From: Paraspadella gotoi
Lineage: Eukaryota > Chaetognatha
Assembly: GCA_051294375.1 (NCBI GenBank)
Contig: JBJCIZ010000028.1
Span: forward strand, 1,363,576-1,427,575
Length of the DNA: 64,000 nucleotides
Direction: 5' to 3'
Position 1 is the first letter of the stretch. Each line of letters begins with the position of its first letter. A program made the translations under genes and the position numbers. Of the stretch, positions 42,101-52,642 are shown one piece after another. The notes under the pieces are model-generated. The model did not search any database and was not told the DNA's origin. It was given only the letters and a program-made list of their open reading frames with translations.

Positions 42101-44226
42101 CATCTCGCGGAAGAAGCACGTTCAGGATTGGCATCTCCTTCACCCAAGTTTTTTCGACGGATTTCGACGCGTCTGGGATTTTTGCCCCAGAAAGATCTGT
42201 TTGCGACGGCGCTCCTCCCGTCAAGTTCCTCGCTACTTTCTTGGAAATGGAGGAGGACTCTCTCGGTCTGGATGCCTCAGTCAAGTTTGGATTTTCGACA
42301 GGGCTTACGTGTTTCCCCCTCTCACCATTGATCCCGAAGTGATCCTCAAGTTTGAGGGAGCCCAGGGGGAAGTTTCTTCTGGCGACGCCCTTTTGGGCCA
42401 GCCCAGAAGTGGTTCCCGTTGTTGTTGACTCTTCACGGGTGTTGTGAGGTTCTTCCGTCTGCCCGTGGTCTCGTCGATTGTGTTGGACAAAGCCACGGAC
42501 GCTCCTCCCAAGCTTCTCCGGATCGCCTCAAGTTGGATCGCTGGAGGAATTAAGAGGCGCACGGTCTCCAAGACCTCAACAACTCAGCTTTTTCCTCATC
42601 TCCGACAGCATGAAGACTACGGATCCCGTTACGAAACAGGGTTCTGGCGATGTTTGCTCCTTCCTTCAGCGTAGGGGCCTTACGGGACATCAGGCCGCTT
42701 TGAAGACGTTCTCTGAGTATCTCGCCCCACTTCAGCGACGACGGTCTGTCCTATACAGCACAGTGAATTTGCCACAGATCGGCTATCTCCGCTACTAGAG
42801 CTCCGGGAGTTCTCCAGTGGGTCCCAAATCCTTTGGTCTGCCGTTTCATTTGGGTGTCTTCCAAAAACGCCCTCCTTCGCGCAAGGAATGTTTCCCGCTT
42901 TTGGAGTGTCGCCGCAGTTCTGCGAGTTTTTGATACTTCGCGCTCTAACCCTATTTCTCCGGCTTCATGTTTTATGAGGAGTACAATTTTCCTCCTTGCC
43001 ATGGCCTTCAAGAGGCCTTCAGAGTTGGCTTCGCTTCGTTGTGGACCTGGTCACATGGATTTGGCTGCTGACCACGTTCGTTTTGTGCCTCCTCAATTGT
43101 CCAAGACTGATAGTTTTCGTCGTCTTGGTCCTGCTTTTCGTTTGGATAGACTGCAATGGCTTCAAGTCGTTCGCCCAGTCTCGGCTTTTGGCTTTGCTTC
43201 GTGTTCGTCAGGAATTTGCGACCACAGCACGATTTTCTCTTCACTCCCATCGCCTCCTTATGTCCATTATCTCTCCAGCCGTTTTTCATCGATTCCAAGT
43301 CGATCTTAAGAGATGCCGGACATCAACGCGCCCCTGGCTCGACAACAAGCGCTATTGGCTGTGTCGAAAGCTTTTGCAAGGGCGTGATCTGGACGTCATT
43401 CTCTTACGTGCAGGGGATTGGACTGGAGCACAGACCTTCTTTTGCCTTTCCTACTGTCGGAGTCGCGTGGAGTCTCTCTCAGATGGGTCTTGTGGACGAG
43501 TGATTTCGTGGCGTTCGATTCGCTGAGCTAGTATCTGAGAGGAGGAGAGCAGGAGGGGAAGAGCAGGAGGATCCGCTTTTCCGTTTTTCTTTTTGTCCTT
43601 TCTGTGACAACACGACATCTGAACAAAAGAGCAACCGTGGTGGAGAGGAGCCATGAAGAATCCCGGTTCCATTTGGAACCAATAAATTATAAGGATTTAA
43701 AATTTGTTAATTATATGTCCATAGGCAGCAAAAAAATAATGTTCAATCGCTCAATCTTTTCATCACTCCACCCTATTGAGTAAAGCCATCGGCTCATGAC
43801 CACCAGGTACCGGGTTCAATCCCAACCCGGTACCTTTACCCTGTGAGAAGCGTGAGGACGGCCGTAAGCCGCCATGGGGGGCGTGAAAAAACCTCAAGCC
43901 TGGTTCCAAGCCCAGGACCCGTTCCATGGCTGCGAGAGGAAAGTCATCTTCAGCCCAATTAGCGCCTCATCCACATTTCTTGTCGTGAAATTCCCAGATC
44001 GAAACGGATCGTGTTCGGTTCTCTTCGCAAATCTCCGTCAGGCGACGACGTCCTCACTTTATTCCCTTCGAAAGAAAATCAATTCGTGTCCAAAGTGTTG
44101 GACGAACTCGACTTCGACTCGTACGAACTTTACTCCGTCTCAGGATGCAAACGAGTCTCCGCCAAGGTCGAGGCGCTCCTCCCCGACTTCGAGGAACATC
44201 TCGTCAACAGTCCCTGGCGTCTTTGA
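36106..44226 (+). CDS. TOR1: Torsin-family ER-lumenal AAA+ ATPase
   Basis: Exons: 36106-36258, 36531-36705, 37104-37244, about 37540-37732 (start uncertain), 37901-38089 and 43998-44226; this reading gives 359 aa. Torsins are ATPases of the ER lumen and nuclear envelope activated by LAP1/LULL1. The N-terminus has a signal sequence (FSLAKLFLLLASL) and a second hydrophobic Gly-rich stretch. CSFFECCDHPNWHLKNLTGL is the torsin N-signature. Walker A is GWTGCGKNH with the torsin-type Asn, Walker B is LFIFDETDKM, sensor 1 lies in LFLSNAG, and KQSSLIDHNLIDHFVPFLPL is highly conserved. The last exon carries the redox-type Gly-Cys-Lys motif (SGCKRV), so the active-site set is complete. It lies 5.9 kb beyond exon 5 because a retrotransposon sits in the intron. 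Exon 4 looks about 15 residues short at its start; see findings. Confidence 0.87.
38530..38674 (+). repeat. Left inverted terminal repeat of the DIRS element
   Basis: Matches the reverse complement of 43499-43635 over about 140 bp with scattered mismatches and small indels. Confidence 0.85.
38851..39153 (+). pseudogene. Possible Gag-like first ORF of the DIRS element
   Basis: A frame from MSRVSQKSTENRARV to DSALKR, Arg/Ser/Pro-rich, sits where DIRS elements carry their first ORF. It has no recognisable motif and is short (about 100 aa), so it is only a positional guess. Confidence 0.35.
40582..42030 (+). pseudogene. Reverse transcriptase / RNase H remnant (DIRS)
   Basis: RT motifs are split over frames: QKDGGWRPISKLKSF and GDWASSIDLRDANLHLPL at about 40960-41115, VDHRKFCRSFERTRL in the next frame, FLHRRYSDMSIEEEVLVNTA (from the YLDDxL region) at about 41270-41330, then KSQVLVPTQVFQF and WDGALHRVALPLDEDF in yet another frame at about 41370-41460. 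The catalytic YxDD is disrupted and several frameshifts are present, so it is inactive. Confidence 0.8.
42444..43520 (+). pseudogene. Tyrosine recombinase remnant (DIRS)
   Basis: The segment starting near MKTTDPVTKQGSG and the block FLLAMAFKRPSELASLRC, with the box I Arg in R-P-S-E-L, are typical of DIRS/Ngaro tyrosine recombinases. Downstream frames are broken and overlap the right terminal repeat, so I cannot identify an intact catalytic Tyr. Confidence 0.7.
43499..43635 (-). repeat. Right inverted terminal repeat of the DIRS element
   Basis: Reverse complement of the left repeat. It is followed by about 45 bp complementary to the internal segment at 39444-39479. Confidence 0.85.
43768..43875 (+). 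mobile_element. tRNA-derived SINE head (remnant)
   Basis: CCTATTGAGTAAAGCCATCG then GGCTCATGACCACCAGGTACC and GGGTTCAATCC have the order of a tRNA-derived SINE: a degenerate A box, an anticodon-arm-like CTCATGACC, and a B box GGTTCAATCC. The B box lies in a 29-bp near-perfect palindrome (43806-43834, GGTACCGGGTT ... AACCCGGTACC). It lies 86 bp after the DIRS element in the torsin intron. Confidence 0.6.
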
Positions 44227-44963
44227 AGAGGGCGTTGGAGACTCTCTCTCTCTGATCTCTCTCTTCCAAGACGCGAGGGTCCGCGATCTTTTGGAGGGAA
44301 CAACTTTTTTCTTTGTTTGTTTTTTTGGTCGACTTTCTCAAGTGATTAGCGGATCCGAGTCTTGCCTTAAAAACTGATTAAAAAATACACTTGGGCCTTG
44401 GTTTGTTGTTTGTTATGTTTTGTCATCAGTCGAAGGGTAATGTTATCGTTGAATTTCCTGAAGTCTAGCTAAAGATAAATGTAATTTTATTTTTTCAATT
44501 TTTAAACAATTGTTAAGAAATAAATTAAGTTTTGATTCGATCTCGATACTGCGATGACCTTTTTAAATTAGATAAACTTTCCCCTCTCGTTTGTGATATT
44601 TAATTATTGTTTAATGCTTATTAAGCATCAAGTTGTTAACGTCACATTCCTGAGCGTTACCAATCATCTTGCTTTTCTTCTCTCTTTTCGTCGTTTTTAA
44701 TATTCTTTTTCTTTTTTTTTTTAGAGTCAGAAAAAAAAAATTCGCATCTGATCAAAGATGTGAAACTCAAAGAGGAGTTAATGGGAAGGGGGCCTCTGGA
44801 CCAGTCTGACCAGTCTGGACAATCCCCTTCGCCCCTTCATCCCAGAGTCCTCAGCTAAAAAAAAAATATTAAAATCCTTACCCGATTGCTTGGAACAAAC
44901 CCACAAGTGCCATGACCAAATAACAACAACAACAAAAAAAAACATTACCGAATTACCTTACCG
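44227..44963. other. Torsin / TMEM132 spacer
   Basis: AT-rich, with poly(T) and poly(A) runs near 44710-44740 and 44860. CCTCTGGACCAGTCTGACCAG at about 44794 is a small internal repeat. No gene seen; it presumably holds the torsin 3' UTR and TMEM132 promoter. Confidence 0.55.
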
Positions 44964-47900
44964 ATGATATTATACAAAGATTTTATTATGATTTGCTTAC
45001 AACGAATCGTTACGGGTCACCTCGCCTTTTTCCTCCTCCTCTTCCTCTTTACCTCCTTCTCTTCATCTTCTTCCTCTCTTCCTTCCTTCTCTCTCGACTC
45101 TGGACTTCATCATCTCGAACTCCTCCGTGTCGTCCCCTCCTCCTCCTCTTCCTCCTCCTCCTCCTCTCGATGGACCGAATCTCCAGAAACGAGCGAGCGA
45201 TTCGAGTGGCTCCCTCTTCGTCCTCATCGAGCGCCGGCCAAGGACGCCGCCTTGACTGCGCGCTGGGGATCCTTCGAGACTCGCGCCGACGTGGTGGATC
45301 CTCCTTCGGGGGCCAACGCTTCGTTCGGCGTCGGCGGCGTCCTCGTCACCGCCCATCCAGTCTCGCACGCCCTCGAAGAGGACGACCCCGTGCTGAGGGT
45401 TATCTTCCACGCCACGAGTCAACGGCGCCCATCTTGCTTCGATCTGCGGGATCCGGCGCCGACGTCTTGCCTGCTGGAAAAGCCCGTCTGCGTCTCGGCC
45501 GAGGCGGAGAGGGAGAGCGGGGCCGGATCGAGCGGCGTCGCCAGAGGCTCCTGCGTAATCGAGAACGACGCCGATAAGCCGATGGCCTGTCTGATGGAAG
45601 CGAAGGCACCTGTCGCCTGGTGGAAGGAATCAGGCGACGACCACGACTTTTTCGTTTCTCTTCGATTCGTCGCTTTTTACGTCGAAGATCCTAAAACCTG
45701 CAGCGCCTTCTCATTCGAGGATAACAACAACAACAATCTCGACCGCAACAGCCTCTCACCGAAACGTCGAGCCCGCGACAAGAAGGGTCGCTCCACGACC
45801 GACAAAAATGTCGTCTCCTCGACCGACAAACGACCTGGCTCCGTTTTCCCTCCGCTCACGACCGACAGCGTTCGTCTGCCCATCGTTTGGTCCGAAGCCG
45901 ACGTTGAAGCCGACGACAATTCTCGAGACGAAGACGTCTACGTTCGCGTTCCTACCGACGTAATCCGCCCGGGGACGACGGTCCACGCCGCGGTGACGCT
46001 AAGACGCCACGCCCACCTGGCGGAGTTTGGTATTCGCGTCAAAGTCAAACGCGGACTTGAAATTCTCGCCGCTGAAATCGTTAACGATGAATGGGATTTG
46101 ACGGAAATGAGTCGAAATCAAGGAGGGACTTACTTGGCGGCGAAGTTGAAGAGAAAAGACGGCGATCGTCGCCAAGACGGCGATCGTCGCCAAGACGGCG
46201 ATCGCCGCATCCTCGTCGTCTCCTTCTCCGCGACGAAGGAGACGCCTCTTCGTCGCCAAGACGACGCCGTCGACGAGGTCCGCGTCGCGTGGACGATCGA
46301 ATTCGACGCGAATCGACGCCGCAACGTCAGTCAAACGTCTCTGCGTCTCGCGCCGGACGCCGTTCGAGCATTGACGCCGGTCGTGAAGACACGGCGTCTT
46401 TTGAACACGGCCCTGGTTGACGGTAACGCCGTCATCGAGCCATTGCGCGTCTTTGCCGTCTTCTTCGGCGGAGGAGTTGAAGACGTGACCTCGAAGGCGA
46501 CTTGTTATTCTGAGAGAGAATCGGCGCTCAAGGCGTCGCGATCTTGCGATTCTCTTTACTTTGATGGAACCGAGACTCACGGATTTTCTAACGTCACAGT
46601 ATTGGCAAAGTATTCGCGGTATTTGGGCTACGCGACGATCTCGGTTTGGGTGCCGCGCCTACCGATGAGGATTCTCGTCTCCGACGTTGAGCTGAACCCG
46701 ATTCGAGGCTGGAAGGCGCCGAGGGAAAAAAGCGGCGTCGGCGGCGCCAAATCAAAACCCGCCTGCGCGCCGAAATATCAAGAGGCGACATTGCGAGTCT
46801 TGGCGAGATTCTTAACCAATGGCGCCGTCGCCGGAGGAGCGTCGATTAATGGGCGTGACGACGACGCCGTGGAATGGCTTCTCGAAGATGGCGCCTTTCT
46901 CGACGTGACATATCGCGTCAAATCGGACGTGACGTCTCTTGACCCGAACGTCGTCATCCTGACCAAACCACGCGCCGCCAACGGTCCCCTCGTGTTGACG
47001 GGCCGTTCCCCTGGTCGCACCAAGATCAGGGTTGTTTCTCCCTTCAGCGGTCGAGTCGTCGCTTCCACTTCCGTCTCCGTCTCTCCCGATCGAGTCGACC
47101 TCATCGGCAGCCGAGTCGCCGTCGTCGCCGGCCTTCACCTCTTCGCCCTCGAGCGCCGCGTGTCGTCCGGGCTGCGGCTACTCGACGCCAGCCTCACGCG
47201 GTTCCATCGCTTCGAGGCCCCTGGTGGCGAGGGCGGTCTCGACGTGTCGCTGCTCTTCTCCGACGGCGCGGCGTTTCCGCTGCAGCTGGTGCCGCCGCGG
47301 GATTATTCGTTGTACGTCAATTCTCTCGCCAAGGACGTCGTCGCCATTTTGGAGAGAGAGAGAATGGGAGGGGAGAAAGAGGAGGGGAAGACGACCACGC
47401 CCACGTTGATCGCAACGGGAAGGGGAGGAGGGGATTATCTCTACGTCTCTCTAGATTCGTCAGGTTGGGGAAGAGGGGGGAAGGGGACTGGAATGTGGGG
47501 ATTATGGGTTTTAAGTGGCATTGGGTATTAATGGGAATCGGGGATTTATGCGAATCGGTGAACTATCAGCGAAATTCATGTATTGAATTTTTAAAAAATA
47601 ATCGTAGCAAATTGGTACAACCAATATAACAATTATCCACACGTTCAGCTATAATGGGACAGGCTCTAATGGACTAAGGCCACCATCCTTAATAAAATAA
47701 CAGTAGAATCCTTCAAGCTTTTAAGAACGACTCTAGTTTAAGAACAGTCTTGACCAGCTTCATCTCATTCTCGTTCCCAGCGGAATGCTCGGCGAAGCGG
47801 CGTCAGGGCGTCGACGCCTTTTGGTTGCCACGCCCACTCACGGCGGATTACGTGGCGGTCGCCGTCGGCGGTGGAGTCGACGACTACAATCTGGGCCTTG

Positions 47901-50900
47901 GACCAGGTGGGTCAAGAGATGGAATACATTGTGGCGAATCCTAAATTCGCCTCCCGTATAGCGTGGTGAAACTAAGCTCGTCCCATTGGCTTGGACAGCT
48001 AAGTACTCGTTCACCAACCGTGTGATGGTGTCGGCATAACCGCGCCAGTGACTGGATGTATCACTGAGAGTCGGAAGAACCCAAAGCCAACAGTGAGATG
48101 CCCCATCCCAATGGGCATCACAGGCAACCCGGCTGTTGCCATAACATGTTAAATGTCCATCTACTTACCTTCCCTTACCTCTCATCCAACCCCACCTCCT
48201 CTCCGCAGAACCCTGGGGGGCGGGGGATGAGTTCGACGGTTTCCTTAACGACGGCGGCCACGACGGTTACCTCTGGGCTCCGGAATTGGGTAAGGAATTG
48301 AATATAAACAATTATAATATCTTATTATACTATCTTAACTAGTATACTATATCACCTTTTCTTTAATATTGATGAAATAACAATTCATTTATAAACCTTT
48401 ATTTTCGTTGTGCAGCGACAAGCGAGATTTAGTGAAAAGTTTGAAATTTTATTTTAACAACGAATTTTAAGATTAAAACCTAAAATATTATTAACTTAGG
48501 CGAGAAAGCGACGAAGAAGACGCAATCGTCTAAAAGCGAATTCGCCAAATCCAGATCTTCTTACGCTTATCAAGAATTCTCAAATCTCGGCGCAGTCAAG
48601 GTGGGTGTTTGTTGTATGTAGGTGTGTGCGCGCGTGTGCACGAAATATTCTCTTTCTCTTTTCAATGTGCTTCTTTTTCTATTCCCATCTCCTCCCATCA
48701 CCTTTCTTCTTCCATCTCCTCCCAACTCAGGAATCCCGCGAGGGTCAAAAGTTTTTCTCCGGCGGACGAATTTCTTCTTTCGGCGAATCAGATTTTCAAG
48801 TCGACAAAGGTTGGGAGTCGAAACGCGTCAAGGATCCTCAGGTCGGTCTGTCAGTCTGCATTCGATCCCCTTAGCTTTAATTTATTTCATTTCCCCTTCT
48901 GGTTTTTACATTACATACTCTAACATTTAACTAAACTTTTTTGTCTACTTTTTACTTCTCTCTTCTTCATCTATTTGTATACTTATATATTTTTTTCCTC
49001 TTTAAGTATATTTTCAATTCTCTAGTATTATGGCAACAGCCGGGTTGCCTGTGATGCCCATTGGGATGGGGCATCTCACTGTTGGCTTTGGGGGCTTCCG
49101 ACCCTCAGTGACGCGTCCTGTCACTGGCGCGGTTACCCTCGGACGGTCTCGCTTTGCCAACGCAGAGGGAAGTCGTTAGGACTGTGGATGGAACACTACG
49201 TCTGGGATGGTGTGTTCCCCCTCTGTGCCAATGGGATTGACTGAACGATGGTAGATGTGAGGCGGTGTGAATATACCACCACAGTAGATTCATTCCCCCC
49301 CCCCAAATCTTTTTCTTAACTCCTTTCCCCGCACCTCTATCTATCACCACTAACGATCACCAATTAGATTAGATTAGATTATCTTTTCCTTTCTCCATTC
49401 CCCATTTCTCCTTTCACTTCCTCAGGACTTTTTCCTGAGCGGCGTCTCGGCCAAACGCGTTGTCCGCCCTTCGAGAGACAGGAGCGGCTTCGGCAGCGGC
49501 GGTAGCCTCTCCGTCGCAGAGGTGGCGCTGTACGTGCTGCTGGGGATTTTCTGCGCGTCGGCCTGCGTCTTGGCGCTGCACTGCGCCGCCCATCGGATGA
49601 AGAGCAAGAGGTGATAAATAGTAGAGGAAAAAAGAGCAAATGTGGAGGGATATGAAAAGAGAAAGTTAGACACATAAATAGAAAGGAATCCAGAGAAAAG
49701 GAGAAAAGCAAATGAACAGAAGTAAAGTATTTAAGGAAAGCAAAACAAAGTAAAGGCTTTATCGCTTACAAACGCCATCTCCCTTTCACGGAATTCCTAA
49801 TCGTCCTTCCCTTCCCCCCTCCCTTCCTCCCCTCCCTTCCCCCCCTCCCTTCCTCCCTCCATCATCCCGAACAGCCTCGTCATCAAAATCGCTTCGCCCT
49901 CCAAACGGGAGACGGCCGCTTCCCCCGTCGTCAATTACAACAACAACGACGACAACGACGACTCGGATTCCGCGACCGAAGACGCCGACGACGACTTCGC
50001 TCGCGTCCCTCACGAGTTCGTCTGGTTGAGCAAAGAGCAACTGGAGGAGCAGCGCGGCGCCGCCGAACTTACGCAGCGCCTGATGCCTGAAGCGGAGTTC
50101 GTGGCGCAGACGCTGGAGAGAGATTTGCCACCTCATCATCCGGGTCCGCTGCCTGGATCGAGGGGGAACTCGAGGTTTGTGGCCGTGAGGGGAAGCGGGG
50201 GGGGGGAGGGTTAATGGAATTGTTTGGTTTCTGTTTATAAGTTAATCGTTTATTAAGTTTTATACGGACGATGGATATTATCTTTTGAATTTTCGAGAGA
50301 TCTTAATTTGTTAATAATTGAATGCGATTCTGGAAGTATTGATTAAATTGTAGTCTGTGGCAACGGGGGGACATGTGTGATGCCCTGGGTGTGAAGCATC
50401 TCCCGACAGCTGGCGCTCAGGGCTTTGGGCCTGCAGTGACCACCCCATGTCACTGGCGTGTTTATGCCGACACCATCACACTTTAACCAGCGTAACCGTG
50501 AGGGGATTGAACCCCGAACTCAAGGTTGGTGAACGAATACTTAGCTGTCCAAGCCAATGGCACTAGCTGAGTTTCACCAAGCTATATGGGAGGCGAATTT
50601 AGGATTCGCCACAAGTCGGGCAAAATAAACTTTAGGGTCCCGGTCCATTCATTCAATCACACACTCTCTCTCTCTCCCCCTTTCCCCCCCAAAAAAAAAC
50701 ATCATAGATCGAGCTACTCTGCCCGACCAGCGTCTCACTCTCATCACCGACCGACCAACGGTTGTCTCTCTCTCTCTTCGGCCTCTCACCATCGCGGGTC
50801 GTTGCCCGAATGTCATCAACGATCGCGAGCTTCGTCGGTCGCTTCCTCGGCTGCTGCGTCAATCGCGTCCGCTGCGGCGTCGGCTGCCGCTTCCGCCGCG

Positions 50901-52374
50901 TCGGTGTCGAGGATGTCGCGTCGATCGATGGAGGAGGCAGCGGCGGTGGCTGAGGAAGTTGGGGTGGAGGCAGAGAGGAACGAGTTTAGGTTCGGAAGGG
51001 GAAAGGGGGGGATGGTGGTTTTGATGTGGTGGAAGGGAGTTTAGGTTCGAGGGGGAAAGGGGGGATGGTGGTATTCGTGTGGTGGAAGGGAGTTTAGGTT
51101 TGGAGGGGGGATGGTGGTATTCATGTGGTGGAAGGGAGTTTAGGTTCGGAGGGGGAAAGGGGGGGATGGTGGTTTCATGTGGTGGAAGGGAGTTTAGGTT
51201 CGGAGGGGAAAGGGGGGATGGTGGTATTCATTTGGTGGAAGGGAGTTTAGGTTCGGAGGGGGAAAGGGGGGGATGGTGGTATCATGGTGGAAGGGAGTTT
51301 AGGTTCGGAGGGGGGATGTGGTATTCATGTGGTGGAAGGGAGTTTAGGTTCGGAGGGGAAAGGGGGGGATGGTGGTATTCATGTGGTGGAAGGGAGTTTA
51401 GGTTCGGAGGGGGAAAGGGGGATGGTGGTATTCATTTGGTGGAGGGAGTTTAGGTTCGGAGGGGAAAGGGGGGATGGTGGTATTCATGTGGTGGAAGAGA
51501 GTTTAGGTTCGGAGGGGGAAAGGGGGGATGGTGGTATTCATGTGGTGGAAGGGAGTTTAGGTTCGGAGGGGGATGGTGTATTATGTGGGTGAAGAGAGTT
51601 TTAGGTTCGGAGGGGGAAAGGTGAGGGATGGTGGTTTTCATGTGGTGGAAGGGAGTTGTCGTTGTTTGTTACAATATAGACGTGTTTCGAGGGGATAGTG
51701 TTGAGCTTTCATCAGCGAAAAGTGAAACTGTACATGTAATTTAGTTAAAACAAAAACGAAGGTTATGTTTAACTGATATTAACTGATATTAATAATATAA
51801 TATAATAATATAATATATAATATAATATAATATAATATAATATAATAATATTAACTGATATTAATAAAACTTTTCTAAACAGATCCGCCCGTCTCGACTC
51901 TCCCGACCGCCAGGGGTCTCTCCGCAGCCACGACTCGTTCCGCTCGACGCCCAGCGACGCCTCCTCTCTTCTTAGCGTCACCCTCAATCCGCTGGACGAC
52001 GCCGCCTTCGCCGGCGTCGTCGAAAGCGGCGTCGATTGCGGCGCCGTCAAGACGCCTTCGTCGATGTCGCCGAGTTCGGATCCGCCAGGTACGGGCGCCG
52101 CGGCGGGGATCAATAAAATTTATCGTTAAATTTAAAAAGAAATAAACATTAAAAAAATGTATCGATAAAAGGAAATTGAAAAAGGAAAAAAATGTAATGA
52201 ATACAAGAAAACTTAAATAAAAAAACCATTCCCGCAATTATTTGTTTGCTCTGTTTTCTTTCAGAAAAAATAAATAAATAAAAAAAAGTTAATAGATTTA
52301 TATGTCGGGAATGAATGAAAGAGGGCGGGTCTCTCTCTCTTCTCTCTATTATCCCTTCCCCCACCTCTGCCTCT

Positions 52375-52416
<42 letters not shown>

Positions 52417-52642
52417 TCTCTCTCCTCTCTCTCTCTCTCTCCCTCTCTCCCTCCCTCTCAAATCAGGATCCCTCCCGGGTTCGCCCTTCCTCCTTCCTCG
52501 CCGACACCTGTCCAAGCAAGACAGTGTCTCCTCATCTGCGACGCAGGTGCTGGGCAGCATCTGTTACGACTACAAGGATCGCGGGATTTCCTTTGATCAG
52601 ATGATCGAGTATTTCGATCATCTCGACGAGACCCCCGCCTGA
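44964..52642 (+). CDS. TMEM132: TMEM132 family single-pass membrane protein
   Basis: Exons 44964-47463, 47781-47906, 48209-48289, 48500-48600, 48731-48841, 49426-49610, 49875-50174, an optional 50708-50989, 51883-52088 and 52467-52642 give 1261 aa, or 1355 with the optional exon. TMEM132 proteins are neural adhesion-type receptors with immunoglobulin-like ectodomains. A signal sequence (HLAFFLLLFLFTSF) opens the protein. RVKVKRGLEILAAEIVNDEW in the middle and VVSPFSGRVVASTSVSVS with DRVDLIGSRVAVVAGLHLF are TMEM132 signatures. The transmembrane helix is ALYVLLGIFCASACVLALHC in exon 6. The cytoplasmic tail has HEFVWLSKEQLE and the family-typical C-terminus SFDQMIEYFDHLDE. Odd points are a three-fold 18-bp repeat (DGDRRQ) at about 46157-46210, poly-Ser after the signal, and two short interspersed elements plus a large minisatellite in introns. 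A downstream Met (44988) may be the true start. Confidence 0.9.
46157..46210 (+). repeat. 18-bp in-frame tandem repeat in TMEM132 exon 1
   Basis: GACGGCGATCGTCGCCAA appears three times in tandem (third copy diverging at its end), coding DGDRRQ repeats in an ectodomain loop. Confidence 0.95.
47930..48143 (+). mobile_element. Short interspersed element, copy B (MITE-like)
   Basis: 214 bp from TGTGGCGA to GTTGCCATA, flanked by ACAT on both sides (47926-47929, 48144-48147). It lies in the intron between TMEM132 exons 2 and 3. The 5' half (GGCGAATCCTAAATTCGCC hairpin, then a tRNA-like stretch) matches copy D; the 3' half matches all copies. Confidence 0.85.
49029..49283 (-). mobile_element. Short interspersed element, copy C (MITE-like)
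   Basis: 255 bp, inverted relative to the gene, in the intron between TMEM132 exons 5 and 6. Ends read TATGGCAAC ... CCACCACA on the + strand. Flanks are GTAT and GTAG, a possible decayed 4-bp duplication. The 5' half matches copies A and E. Confidence 0.8.
50356..50613 (-). mobile_element. Short interspersed element, copy D (MITE-like)
   Basis: 258 bp, inverted relative to the gene, in TMEM132 intron 7. Ends are TGTGGCAAC and TTCGCCACA, flanked by AGTC on both sides (50352-50355, 50614-50617). On its own strand it holds a GGTTCAATCC box like a tRNA gene B box. This is the longest and probably most complete copy. Confidence 0.85.
50985..51655 (+). repeat. Minisatellite of about 55 bp units at TMEM132 optional exon 8 donor
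   Basis: Roughly a dozen copies of GAGTTTAGGTTCGGAGGGGG followed by AAAGGGGGGATGGTGGTATTC and ATGTGGTGGAAGG, with small length changes. The first unit covers the likely exon 8 donor TTTAG|GTTCGG, and nearly every later unit repeats that donor sequence. G-rich on the transcribed sense, with many GGGG runs. Confidence 0.9.
51777..51865 (+). repeat. TAATA-type AT-rich tandem repeat
   Basis: (TATAA)n and ATTAACTGATATTAATAA repeats before TMEM132 exon 9. Confidence 0.85.
52376..52461 (+). repeat. (CT)n tract at the TMEM132 last-exon acceptor
   Basis: CT repeats with a few TTCT and CCT interruptions lead into the acceptor CAAATCAG. Confidence 0.95.

Larger units (their letters stand above)
38530..43681 (+). 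mobile_element. DIRS-type tyrosine-recombinase retrotransposon, decayed
   Basis: Imperfect inverted terminal repeats (38530-38674 and 43499-43635) both include AGATACTAGCTCAGCGAA-like and GACAAAAAGAAAAACGG-like sequence. A short segment at 39444-39479 is the reverse complement of the right extremity (43637-43671), as in the internal complementary region of DIRS elements. Inside, in order, are a possible Gag-like frame, reverse transcriptase/RNase H remains and a tyrosine recombinase remnant, all interrupted. DIRS elements integrate with their recombinase and make no target duplication, consistent with none being seen. The element lies wholly in the torsin last intron. Confidence 0.85.

Noticed and set aside
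43806-43834. Possible intact tRNA gene
   Set aside because: A B box is present, but no foldable acceptor stem or complete cloverleaf can be drawn around it.
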